A stretch of DNA of 53,741 nt, taken from Antrodiella citrinella. Taxonomy: Eukaryota > Basidiomycota > Agaricomycetes > Polyporales > Steccherinaceae. The notes below the pieces were generated by a model, which saw only the letters and a list, made by a program, of their open reading frames with translations, ran no database searches and was not told where the DNA came from. Where the stretch lies: contig SGPM01000182.1 of the NCBI GenBank assembly GCA_004802725.1, positions 1 to 53,741 on the forward strand. The letters are read 5' to 3'. Of this stretch, positions 44,201 to 53,741 are shown piece by piece; the first letter of the stretch is position 1, and each line of letters starts with the position of its first letter. The translations under genes and the position numbers were made by a program.

Positions 44201-46806
44201 TCTGCTTTCTGCGACTTCTCCTCCCCTATCTCCATACGCTCCTTTTCTTCCTGCGACTCCTTCTCCTTTCTTCACGCTCCATTGTTTATTGGTTGGCTGT
44301 TGGTGCGGACGGGTGCTTTGACCGGTGGATCGCTACTTCGGTTCGTCTCTCTCTTCCATCTCATCTATTCGTACTTATAACTGACAACATTAATGTCTAA
44401 GCTGTGGACTCGTCGTTTCGGTTCGTCTCGTCTCGTTTGTCTCCTCTCTTCGCGCAACTGACGCCCTTGACGTCCAGGTTCCCATACGACTTGACACGAT
44501 TCGCTGGACTGTCCGATGTGCCGAACGGCGGAGTTTCTGGCTTAACCACGAAGGCTGACCTAGGGTAAGACCCCCACAAGCCGCTGCAGACTAGTGTGAG
44601 TACTGTAATCTCACTGAGCTGTATCAACGTCCCATCAACCCACGCATCCTCCGACCATGCGTATACACTGTCCCCTCAATCCATCTCGGTATAAATGGAG
44701 CCCAAAGACGCTGGGAACGCAATACAACCCACCCTCAATCGACACTCCGAGGCCTCGACGACTCCCACTCGGTGGTTGTTTGTCTCCAGATATTGGGCGC
44801 TGATCACGATTTTCTGACGCGCCGTTGCACTCACTTGTGCTGTATGCGAGATCCTGGGTGTTTCCGTCGGCGGCGGAAATTCCTTACGCGGTAATGATTC
44901 TATCATTGTAGTACACAATGGACGGCGCTGTCAGGTGTTCTGGGGGTTGCCGTAATTTATAACGAGAGAGAAGGTGTGAGTTTTATTGGCGGTCTGGAGT
45001 GCGAGAGAGTTTCGTGGGTATGACGCGCTTGTGTTCAAGTTTCCCGTGATGCTTTTCTTCAAAGTGTGTGTTCTTTCATCTCCGAAGGACCGAGTACCGA
45101 AAGTGGGCGTCATGAACCATCATCTAGTACGTTCGCGGGAGAGGATTGCGCAACCGAAATCTTACTGTATATATTGGTGTACAATGACTGCGTTGCCAGA
45201 AACCGAGGTTCTTCTGCGTGCATGCGCAAATGAAACACTCCCCCACCGCCCAAGAACATTCGATTCCTCAGCTCGATTTACTCGAGCTCGTGCAGGAAAC
45301 GAGGGGGCTCAATATTCAATCCTGCACGCATACAAGTACGCGCTGCCGCCAAGCCCCCGAACAAGAGCGTAAGCGAACGCGATGAGCGGGGCCTCCGCGA
45401 CCATCGTGTGGCGGGCCTGCCAAACGGGGGTTAATTTTATCGACATATTGCAGGTGTCACGGCCAAGCATACTACATACATACATACATACCAGTAGACG
45501 ACTGCGCACCCTGGTGCTTCCACGGTTCCTGTTGAGCGTACTGTAATTGACAGAGAAGCGCGAGTTTGGTGGACGGATCCACACGTCAGACGTCGCGTAT
45601 GCCTTGTGTTTTCGAGCGGCGTGTGTATTTTGGGATAGACTTGCACACCTGCAGTGTGGCCACAGTCATCGTGACGGTATGGGCATTGTCGGTCTATGTA
45701 CTTCTAGACGAGAAGAACTTCTCAGGATGACCTCCGCCGACCCGGAGAGGAAGGTCGCTAACGTAACGAGCGCGACTCGAACTAGGAGTACCGACAATAT
45801 TAATGCCACCAGGCAGCACCAGGCCCGCCACGCACCAGCGGGTTTGTCAGGGTTCTGCGGGAGTCTTGTCGGGCATGCATATTGCGTGCATACCTACCAG
45901 GCGAAATTGCGGCGTCCCGAGATTCTCAGTGCAGGTACAGGTAGTAGGTACGAATCCGAGACGATTGGGAACCTCGATGGCCGCCTGTGTACGCTCCCGG
46001 ACTGGGTGTATGCCATTGCGTGGTGCGGCGGCAGCGACTTGACAATAACGCGACCGTCGCATTCCTGCTATGTAAGTAAATGCCGAGGTGACCGTGCAAG
46101 ACTCCAATAATCACAGTACTCGACGTAGTCCGGGTATAAGATGACGTACTGACCAACAACTAACAGTTGACCCGACGGTCGTCGATCCTGCAATGATGAT
46201 GAACGTTGAACACCGCTTCGATTGCCAGTGAGGACTTGCAGTTGATTGCAGTGGTACTGAGCAGATCCGGGTGATTGTAGGAGTGTGATTGCAACTTGGT
46301 AAACTTGGTTTTGTGGTGCTGAGGTGAAATACAGCTGTATCTGTATACTCGCCGCGGTGAAGGAACAAGACACCATTGATGATGTAGATATGGTTCGGTA
46401 TGGTTCGATGAGATTTTGCTCTTGGATGAAGTGTATAGGGGATTGGCGAGTGTTGCTTGATGGGGCGGTACCGTGTGGATATCATGAGTGCGACTATCAC
46501 TGACACCCCTGGTCGTGTGCAAAAACATGTTGCAGCGAGGACGACGCGAAGGTCTCATGATGGAAAGACACGGGTAGGATTTCAGCGAAATATTGCAGGA
46601 GTTACAGCGCCCAATAACGCACTACAGAACAATAAAGTGGCTTGAAAACATCAAGAAGGGAGTACAACAAGATGGAAGATCCACCGTAATATACGTAGCA
46701 TTCACAACATGAAGTGTTCCACAACGCAACGCGACAACAAGTACCAGGTTTTGGGCATATTCTTCTGCTTGACACGAAAAGGAGGGGGATGAAGAGAAGA
46801 AGCGAA
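44201..46806. other. Gene-poor region (2.6 kb)
   Basis: No supported gene. The longest frames (45547-46110 plus; 46111-46560 minus) match nothing and show no splice continuation. It contains an ACAT microsatellite near 45473-45491 and a TATATATT stretch near 45169. Probably accessory sequence next to the decayed gene. Confidence 0.45.
45473..45491. repeat. (ACAT)n microsatellite
   Basis: About four and a half copies of the tetranucleotide ACAT in gene-free DNA. Confidence 0.8.
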
Positions 46807-47320
46807 CTAGTCGTCTTTCATGTCATCGTCGTTTGCCACAAAGCTCTCTTCGTGTTCTTCCTCCTCGGTGGCCTCGTCGGGAGTAAGTCCAGCCTTCTGC
46901 AGGGCCTCCGCGGAAGAGTAATCGACGCGTGCGACACGGGTGCTGCGACGGGTGCCTGGGGCAAGAATGGCAGAGGTGTCAATCCCCTCGAGGTTGTCAT
47001 CCTGTTTGGGTGGGGGTGAGCGGGTCAGCGACGGACGAACAGAGGGACGCGCCGGACGCGCCTGGGACTGACCTCCAACTCGTCGTCGTCTTCCTCGGCT
47101 TCTTCTTCCTCTTCGTCGTCGTCATCATCTTCGTCCATCACGTCCTCCTGAACGAGCTTTGCCTTGCCCTTGCCCTTGTCGGCGACTGGCGCGTCGACAT
47201 TGTTGGTTTCCTGGGTGTTGCCAGGGTTTGCGCTAGGGGCCACAGGACGTAAGAAAGGGCAGGGAGGCCATCAAGAACAAGAAATATGGGGACATACGGA
47301 GCAGTCGCGTCTGAGGCCAT
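46807..47320 (-). CDS. CHZ1: Chz1, H2A.Z-H2B histone chaperone
   Basis: Model: complement(join(46807..47001, 47073..47232, 47298..47320)), 125 aa, introns of 71 and 65 nt, phases closed. Chz1 is a small, largely disordered nuclear chaperone that delivers H2A.Z-H2B dimers to SWR1. The CHZ motif opens exon 3: DDNLEGIDTSAILAPGTRRSTRV, followed by DYSSAEALQKAGL. Ahead of it is a long acidic run (MDEDDDDDEEEEEAEEDDDELE) and a GKGKGKAK segment. A second acidic patch ends the protein. The first exon is only 23 nt. It is divergent from the DUF6593 gene. Confidence 0.9.
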
Positions 47321-47759
47321 TGATGGGTGTTGAGTGAAGTCGAGTGGAGGTTGCGGACAAAGCGGACGCGATTAGCCGAGTGTTCCCACGGGCGGTGGTC
47401 GGGTAGCGTGGGGGCAACGGGAGATGTGAGCTCGGTGCCGGGTGTCGCTGCATCCGCTGAGCAACGACGACTACCGGCGCATAGCACACGCGGCGACGAC
47501 GGCTGCCATGTCAGCTTGATACGATGAAACTTTGAAAGACAATGACTGTGAGGGAGAATCGATGGGCGTTGAATACATGAGCGCCTGCGAAATGAAATGA
47601 TGCGCCTTGAATATCTCTGACGCCTCCTGCTCAGTTCCAGATCTCCTCCTTCCTCTCCTCCTCCTCATTGCTACCCGTGAAATGCCCAACACCCGCCAAA
47701 CATCATAGCTGAAGCAGAGCTCCCCGTCTCGTTCTCGTATTTCTTCACTCGAATCCACC
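47321..47759. promoter_or_regulatory. Divergent promoter CHZ1 / DUF6593 gene
   Basis: A 439-bp spacer between opposite start codons. It is CT-rich just before the plus-strand ATG, a common core-promoter feature in fungi. No TATA box was seen. Confidence 0.4.
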
Positions 47760-49860
47760 ATGCCAATATCCCCGTTCCTCGGTCGTAGCAAGTCTCTCGT
47801 CTCAGACCCGAAGGAAGCTCTCCCGAGAGCCTCTACCTCCTCCATCTTCCCCACGCTGCACAAACTCAACACAGGCCCGCCAAACACTCGTCGCCCTGTC
47901 AGCCAGCCCACAGGTGCTTCCTCATCAACTGCAAACAACGGCCCACCCACTCCGCTTGTCAGCTTGAGGCTCAGTGGTCCTTCCTTTCTGGACGTGGTCA
48001 TCCGAGACAGAGCCGACAAGGAACCCGTCTATATTATCGAGACCGTCAGCGATTCCACCCTCATCTACCGTCTGGACACCACCACCGACAACGCCCACAA
48101 GGTCGCTACCGTACAATGGCCGAACTCCGTTATAAAGAGCAAGACCAAGTCTGGTCGCACTATCCAGATGGCGGACGGCCGTTGGCGAGATGCGGAGGAC
48201 TTGCTGAAGCTAGGGCCGCTGGGGAGCGTCGCGTGAGTCTGCCTCAACAATCGTCTCCGAACTCGTCGGTCTAATCGCTAATCCGTATGCTTTAGAACAC
48301 GCAAATTCAGCATTCCCCACTACCCACACCAGATGAAGTGGAAGCTCATCCCAGGCGGTCATTTTTACGTGCGTGACACTCGTTGACTTGTTGCCGCCCA
48401 TGCGCATGCTAAATAGGTATTCTTCACAGTGTACCACCGCTGGTGCCAATGGCCCCTTTGCTGTTCTCGATTCCGCAGTACTTAACGCGCCTGCACGACT
48501 AAGCGTGTTTCACAACTGCCTTGAAGACAATGAGACGCGACACCAAGAGAACTACAAGGGTGTCCCCGTCATGCTACTGGATTACCTTGTCGTGACTGCA
48601 ATGCTGCTGGGGACAGATGTACAAGAGTGGCTTGATCGGCCGCAGAATGTGGATGGTACCGTGCGGATTCCTGGCAGTTCGGCGCACTCCGTTCAGAAAT
48701 GGCTCGCGATCATTCACAATGAACCACTGCCCGCCAGCCCTGTGTCGCCGGCGGAGACAACAGCTTCTGGCGTATGGACGTTGGCCGATCGCCGAATATC
48801 TAATGCTACAACTTCATCAGGGCCACGGTCTGCTGCAACGTCGGACTTCTCTTCGATGCCTTCTACACCTGCGACATCTGTACATTCAGCATTCTTCTCT
48901 TACGGTCAGGAGGAAATTCCACCGGTCCCGCCGCTACCAGATCTTTCACGGTATTCACATCAGGAAATGCAGCCCCCAGATGCGCTTTATCGAAATTCAT
49001 ATTCACAAGGATCTACCCCCTCATTGCTTCCACCTTCACCGCCTCCCCAGCAAACTTCTTCTCGGCCAACAACTCTACAACAACCTCCACCAAGACCCTC
49101 TCGGCTGGGAAGGCAACTGCCAGTGCCTCCTGTGAAACAACCACCACCGTCCTCCCAACGACCCACAACGCCGGGGCAATCCGGAGAAGGTCTCCGCTCT
49201 ACCGCCACCGACATACCTGCGTCCTCTACATCACCTGCAGTGTCTGGCCTACCGATCCTTGAACGCGCACGCTCTCCATCTCCGTCAATGACATCCTCCA
49301 TGAGTTCAGGAAGCGCAGGCTCTCGCCGCTCGTTCTACCGTAACAGCGCTCGGAGCTCATTAGCAAGGAATGCAATGCCGCCCCCCATGCCGCCTCCCGC
49401 AGATACACTACCTCTCCCGCCGAAACTCGCCCAGGAATATCAAGCCTCAACGTCGCGGCGCGTCTCATCCGCTCATTATTCCTCTCCACTCGGACAGTCG
49501 TCATCGGCATTGCAGCCAGCGAACCCTGATCCGCTGAATGATGAAGACGACGAACGTCTACGACAGGGGTCCGAGATGGCCTCGAATGACCGTCAGTCGT
49601 CTCAGCCGCCTCTGAGTCAGCTCGGCTCTCCTCCGGAACTGTATCCTTCACCGCAGCAGTCGCCGCCGTCGTCATTCTCACCGCCGGTCGCGAATTTTGC
49701 TCGGTTGCAGATGACCGATAGCGGGCCTGTGCGGATGCGAGACGCGATGGCGCGGCAATCGTACGCTGAGACCATCTATGAGATCCCGCCGCCAGCGTAC
49801 GATGCGATCGACTTCTCCGCGTCGCACGTCTCGTTGCATCAGCGCACGGGAGGACGTTAG
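47760..49860 (+). CDS. DUF6593-domain protein with long Pro/Ser-rich tail
   Basis: Model: join(47760..48232, 48296..48368, 48430..49860), 658 aa, introns of 63 and 61 nt, phases closed. Residues about 65-290 form the DUF6593 domain common in basidiomycetes: LRLSGPSFLDVVIRDRADKEPVYIIET, then TVQWPNSVIKSK and GRTIQMADGRW, then WKLIPGGHFYCTTAGANGP, ending at YLVVTAMLL. The function of this domain is unknown to me. The remaining 360 residues are Pro/Ser-rich with many PPxP runs, likely SH3/WW partners. The second acceptor (48429) was chosen because it yields HFYCTT, as in relatives, and avoids an early stop. It may act as a cytoplasmic scaffold (inference only). Confidence 0.82.
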
Positions 49861-50976
49861 GTTCTGGTCGGCGGGATTCTGGGCTTTTTTGTGGTCTAAT
49901 TTTATCATGTTTTCATCTCGCTACTCGTGCTGCGGAAAATTGGAAATTAGAAGCTACCTCCATGCCGAACTCTTGCCCCCATTTTACGCTGCTATCGCTA
50001 CACTTCCCTTTACACCACACACTCGGAGTGTGGTCCACGAACCTTTCTCCCTGTCATCCCCGGTGTCTCGTGCTTCAAAACCGTGCTAGATGTACGTACT
50101 CATTTATTGCGTACATGCCTTGAGCTGCAGCATATGCTTTCACGTTGACTTACAATGAATTTATTGATCTCTTCTCTTCCGCACACTTCCCTCTTTGTTG
50201 CATAGATATTCTCTCTTCTCTGTTTCTACTTTTTCTCCATGCGTTAACACTTGTGTTTCTATAGCTAGAATCCGTTCACGTTTTGCTTCTCGTTCTCGTT
50301 TCCCGATGCTTCAGCTCCATCCATCCATCCATTCTTTCCTTCTTATTCTACACTCCTCAAACCAATTGTATTTTCTCCACCTCAACCCCAACTGCGACGT
50401 TCCTTCCAACGACAACACCTACCACTCATTTTTCTTTCCTCTCTCTGTCTCTCTGTCTCTCCCTCAATGTTCCAGTTCGATACCAACACCATCTCCGGTC
50501 CTTGTGATATTATACAAGCTCCTCTCACCTAATTGTACGCTACTCAACATGTACATGCCCTCGTTCTCGTAGAATGTGATTGTCAAATTGTCCAGAGTCA
50601 CTTTTTTGTTGCTCATAGTCAACGTACAAATGCCATACTGCATCTCCGAGAGATGCGTCCGACGTCGTTCTGTTCTGACTCTCATCGATACGATTCGCGA
50701 TCGTATCTGCTCGGACTCTCCGCGATTACACCGCAACGTGCGCGGGCCTGGTCGTCCCGGCGGCGGATCGACCTTGTAATACTCATGTTTTCTCCAGTGA
50801 TATCATCCGAGTCAGCCTTGACGGAGGGTTTGAACTTTGTATATAAGCAATACGTGTGGTGAGACTTCTGTTCCTTCCTTCTTCCTTCTTCTCGCTGCTT
50901 GGTTCGGGCTAACATTATTCTCTATTTCTTTTTGCTTCGATCTAGACATCTCGTACCCTCTTGCTGGACTATCGGC
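49861..50976. other. Intergenic region (1.1 kb) with simple repeats
   Basis: No gene seen. It contains a (CCAT)4 run near 50317-50332 and a TCTCTG-type pyrimidine repeat at 50441-50465. It should contain the 3' end of the DUF6593 gene and the gluconokinase promoter. Confidence 0.45.
50441..50465. repeat. Pyrimidine (TCTCTG)n microsatellite
   Basis: Repeated TCTCTG/TCTC units within a CT-rich tract. Confidence 0.7.
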
Positions 50977-51814
50977 ATGACTGTCGATCATAACGGTCCG
51001 TCGCAGAGTGTGGGCGTGTCGGTTCCGAGCACGGACGAGAATGGTGTAGAGCCGGGAGAGGCCAATACTACGACGACCGACCCCGAATCACGGTTCGAGT
51101 CTGAGGATCATGAAAAACCAATGGTCATCGTCGTCATGGTAAGCACACGACCCCCCTCTTCTCCCTTTTCCTTCAGACGTCCTACTGGACTGAGTATCGA
51201 TACAGGGTGTCGCAGGAACTGGCAAGACGACGCTCGCGCGCGCCCTGAACGAGGAGCTCGGGATGCCCTACGTCGAGGGCGACGACCTGCACCCGCCGAC
51301 GAACATCGCCAAGATGTCGGAGGGGATCGCGCTGACGGACGCGGATCGCGAGCCGTGGCTGCATCGCGTGCGGAACGAGGCCGAGCGCGTCGTCCACGCC
51401 CAGTTTGACGATCTTACGGCGCACGAGACAACAGACGAACACAGGCAAAGGGAGGAGGAGGAGGAGGAGAAGAAGAAACCGAGACGAAAGGGCGTGATGA
51501 TCACCTGCTCCTCGCTCAAACGCTCCTACCGCTCCATCCTCCGCGGCCAATCCCCCACGTCCTCCGAGCACCCGCTCGCGCTCCCCACGTACTTCGTGTA
51601 CATCAAAGAAGACGTGCCGATCCTCCGCGAGCGGATCGGTAAACGCGAGGGGCATTTCATGAAGGCGGGGATGTTGGACAGCCAGTTGGCTACGCTGGAG
51701 AGCCCGGAGGGTGAAGAGGGTGTAGTGGTCGTGCCGTTGGATGCGTCGACGGAGGTGCAGGCGAGGAAGGCGAGGGAGGGGTTGGAGGCTTTGGTTGGGC
51801 CGTTGGTGTGGTAG
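50977..51814 (+). CDS. Gluconokinase
   Basis: Phosphorylates D-gluconate to 6-phosphogluconate with ATP, feeding the pentose phosphate pathway. Model: join(50977..51138, 51206..51814), 256 aa, one 67-nt phase-0 intron. The P-loop is GVAGTGKTTLAR (residues 55-66), starting exactly at the exon 2 boundary. The substrate segment is YVEGDDLHPPTNIAKMSEGIALTDADREPWL, a strong gluconokinase signature. It continues with CSSLKRSYRSILRG, FVYIKEDVPILRERIGKREGHFMKAGMLDSQLATLESP and VVPLDAS. Between these, an extra acidic/basic run (REEEEEEKKKPRRK) enlarges the lid region compared with bacterial enzymes of about 175 aa. The first 54 residues are disordered and not needed for the fold. Confidence 0.94.
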
Positions 51815-52312
51815 GCGTGAACGGAATGGATAATTTTATTGGAATAAGTGAACGCAAATGCATAGATGTCGGTTAGATATGATACCAAGGTACTGCATAT
51901 CGCTCATATATTGCAGGACATACTGTAAGCTACTTTCGCATTGTGAGTCCCGATCCCGATGAACAGTCGTCAAGCAGTTCTTGAGAGGATGTCTCATTCA
52001 AGTTTCGTCCGGATGCCGCCGTTGCAAACAACCTGCTCACTGGCGGTACAGTCAGTAATCATGGCCAGCAGGGTTTCTCTATAAATGCAGAGCCCTCTTC
52101 CATTATACAGTCATTGCGCGGGTCATGTAGTGTGTTTTTGTGGGTGCCATCTGGCCGCAGAGGTCACAGTCGACCAATCAACATAACATGCGCGCTAACA
52201 TACATCGGCATCTCCCGTGTACGCGTACGCTCGACGACGCGTCGTCCATAACACGGTTCACCAATACGCACTTCATCACACCTCTTTCTCTTCCCATTAT
52301 CATTTCTTCGTC
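51815..52312. other. Intergenic spacer before PRE9
   Basis: 498 bp without a coding frame. It holds the 3' end of the gluconokinase gene and the PRE9 promoter. I did not find a clear proteasome-associated PACE element (GGTGGCAAA). Confidence 0.45.
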
Positions 52313-53509
52313 ATGGTCAGTGCGGTTTGGATTGAGCTTGATGCATATGTGAACTTACTTACGTCTCACTAGGCCAGACGTTATGACAGTACGTTCAGTA
52401 CTGCGTTCAGTGACATTGGTACTTAACCTTTGATCTCTCTTACTAGGTCGGACAACCATCTTCTCGCCAGAAGGTACGTATCCTCGTTTGACCACGCTTA
52501 TACTCATTTGAACTTATGCTGTATTTACAGGGCGACTCTACCAAAGTGAGTCTGCATTCTAGATAATTTTGGGCTCCCATATACTGAAGGTCACCTCAGT
52601 CGAATATGCCATGGAGGCCATCTCACACGCAGGTACCGTGCTCGGCGTCCTCGCGAAGGATGGAATTGTACTAGCAGCTGAGAAGAAGGTCACCGGAAAG
52701 CTGCTCGATCTTTCAGGCGTGAAGGACGGTGGTTATGGTGGTAGCGGCGAGAAGATCTTCCTCCTCAACTCGTACGTTACCTTCTCAAATTCAACCCTTT
52801 TTCTTCACGCTGATTTCATCGGTAGAAATGTTATCGGTGGTGTTGCTGGTATCACAGCCGATGCCAACTCCCTGGTGAACTATGCTCGGACTGCCGCCCA
52901 GAAGCATCTGTTCTTGTACAATGAAGATATTCCCGTAGAATTACTCGCACAACGGCTATGCGATCTGAAGCAAGGGTACACACAGTATGGTGGTACGTCC
53001 CCATTCCTCCCACAGCTCATGTCATACCGCTCACAATGGGACTTTGTTGCAGGTCTGCGCCCATTCGGTGTCTCCCTCCTCTATGCCGGTTACGACCCTC
53101 ACTATAAATTCCAACTCTACCACTCCGATCCATCAGGGAACTACTCCGGATGGAAGGCGACTTGCATCGGCGCGAACAACGGCACGGCGCAAAGCTTGTT
53201 GAAGCAGGAGTACAAGGATGACATCTCCATCGACGATGCGATTGATCTAGTGTTGAGGGTGATGAGCAAGACGATGGACAGCACGACTTTGGGGAGTGAG
53301 AAGCGTAAGTCCCTTGTCCCCTCTGCCTGTTGCGGGATTAGGCGTTGATTGCGGCTTGCACTTTGACAGTGGAGTTCGCGACGTTGACACTGGACCCGAC
53401 GACAAAGACACCGAAGGCTAGGATCTACCGACCCGCGGAGGTAGATGCGTTGCTGCAAAAGCAAGGGCTTGGGAAGAAGGAAGAGGATGCTGAGATGAAG
53501 ACGTCTTAG
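52313..53509 (+). CDS. PRE9: 20S proteasome subunit alpha3
   Basis: Non-catalytic subunit of the outer ring of the 20S proteasome (yeast Pre9, human PSMA4). Model: join(52313..52315, 52373..52388, 52447..52473, 52531..52545, 52600..52771, 52826..52992, 53053..53304, 53370..53509), 263 aa, phases closed throughout. The N-terminus reads [33 protein letters not shown], which identifies an alpha subunit. RPFGVSLLYAGYDPHY and YHSDPSGNYSGWKATCIG are the alpha3-specific segments. The first exon is only the ATG, and the next three are 16, 27 and 15 nt, so 61 coding bases are spread over 233 bp. Compared with human PSMA4 there is a longer loop (GVKDGGYGGSG) before EKIFLLN. The C-terminal Lys-rich tail is short. 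Confidence 0.96.
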
Positions 53510-53586
53510 ATCGTGTTTTGTTTTGATGTCATGAGCGCAATCGCATTTGTATAATGGTTTCCCTGTTATGATATCTAGTCTCAAAT

Positions 53587-53622
53587 CAAGACCCTCCACC
53601 CGCGCAGCCGTGGAGGGTCTTG
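53587..53622. repeat. Perfect 13-bp inverted repeat (hairpin)
   Basis: CAAGACCCTCCAC (53587-53599) pairs with GTGGAGGGTCTTG (53610-53622) around a 10-nt loop. It lies 78 bp after the PRE9 stop codon, probably in the 3' untranslated region or just beyond. An RNA hairpin or a tiny inverted-repeat element are both possible. Confidence 0.8.
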
Positions 53623-53741
53623 TCGCAAAGTAGGCACATTGATAGACACATGTTTCAATACAATTTTCTTACAACCGAGTTTGTTATATCTATACACTGT
53701 GATTGTTACTACGTTCTAACCCATCAATGGGGTTGTCAACG

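Noticed and set aside
45547..46110. 187-codon plus-strand frame
   Set aside because: No recognisable domain, and the opposite strand also has comparable frames in the same region.

Overview
The window is nuclear DNA from a filamentous basidiomycete, most likely an Agaricomycete (mushroom, bracket or crust fungus). The evidence is the gene architecture: protein-coding genes cut by many GT-AG introns of about 48-70 nt, very small exons, short intergenic spacers on both strands, and families typical of Agaricomycetes (DUF6593, F-box proteins with WLAITHVCRLWR-type boxes, single-pass membrane proteins with beta-sandwich ectodomains, an arrestin with PY-like motifs). There is no bacterial operon structure, and I see no CRISPR array, rRNA or tRNA. 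Exon boundaries below were placed by hand. I kept a model only where splice phases closed exactly (summed exon length divisible by three) and the joined protein matched a known family or stayed open.

Layout. 1-4818 (-): VPS8 (CORVET), running off the left edge. 5138-7275 (+): CTI6-like PHD-finger protein. 7496/7732-9704 (+): ILV1 threonine deaminase. 9705-12231: gene-poor, with a diverged tandem repeat. 12232-14949 (+): alpha-arrestin. 14950-17023: gene-poor, with a second repeat cluster. 17024-18600 (-): cytochrome c peroxidase. 18904-20080 (+): LYAR-type zinc finger. 20357-21803 (-): ATG3. 22084-22691 (+): Yippee-like protein. 22810-24525 (-): unrecognised nuclear-looking protein. 24768-28105 (+): VPS53 (GARP), 17 exons. 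28634-29525 (+): unknown protein with a metallothionein-like Cys-rich N-terminus. 29676-31085 (-): F-box protein. 31719-35029 (-): single-pass membrane protein. 35030-37104: no gene resolved. 37105-39784 (+): degenerate Mg-chelatase/AAA-like protein. 39848-40696 (-): RPR2/RPP21-type RNase P subunit. 41042-42210 (+): HAC1/XBP1-type bZIP with a split reading frame. 42691-43201 (+): small unknown gene. 43423-44200 (+): decaying pseudogene. 44201-46806: gene-poor. 46807-47320 (-): CHZ1 histone chaperone. 47760-49860 (+): DUF6593 protein. 50977-51814 (+): gluconokinase. 52313-53509 (+): proteasome subunit alpha3 (PRE9).

Most genes are conserved housekeeping loci: endosome/Golgi tethering, autophagy conjugation, chromatin, RNase P, proteasome, amino-acid and gluconate metabolism. 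They are unrelated to one another, as is usual in a fungal chromosome arm. Six pairs are head-to-head with 240-440 bp between start codons and probably share promoters. Accessory content lies in the gap regions and in 42.7-46.8 kb, which holds an unknown gene, a decayed gene and simple repeats.

The most interesting points are the HAC1-type locus, whose activation domain lies in another frame behind a candidate non-canonical IRE1 intron; a proteasome gene whose first exon is only the ATG; an 8-nt exon carrying the first zinc ligand of the LYAR protein; a 549-nt intron about ten times the local norm; and the Cys-rich unknown gene. I found no multi-gene system that is clearly new.
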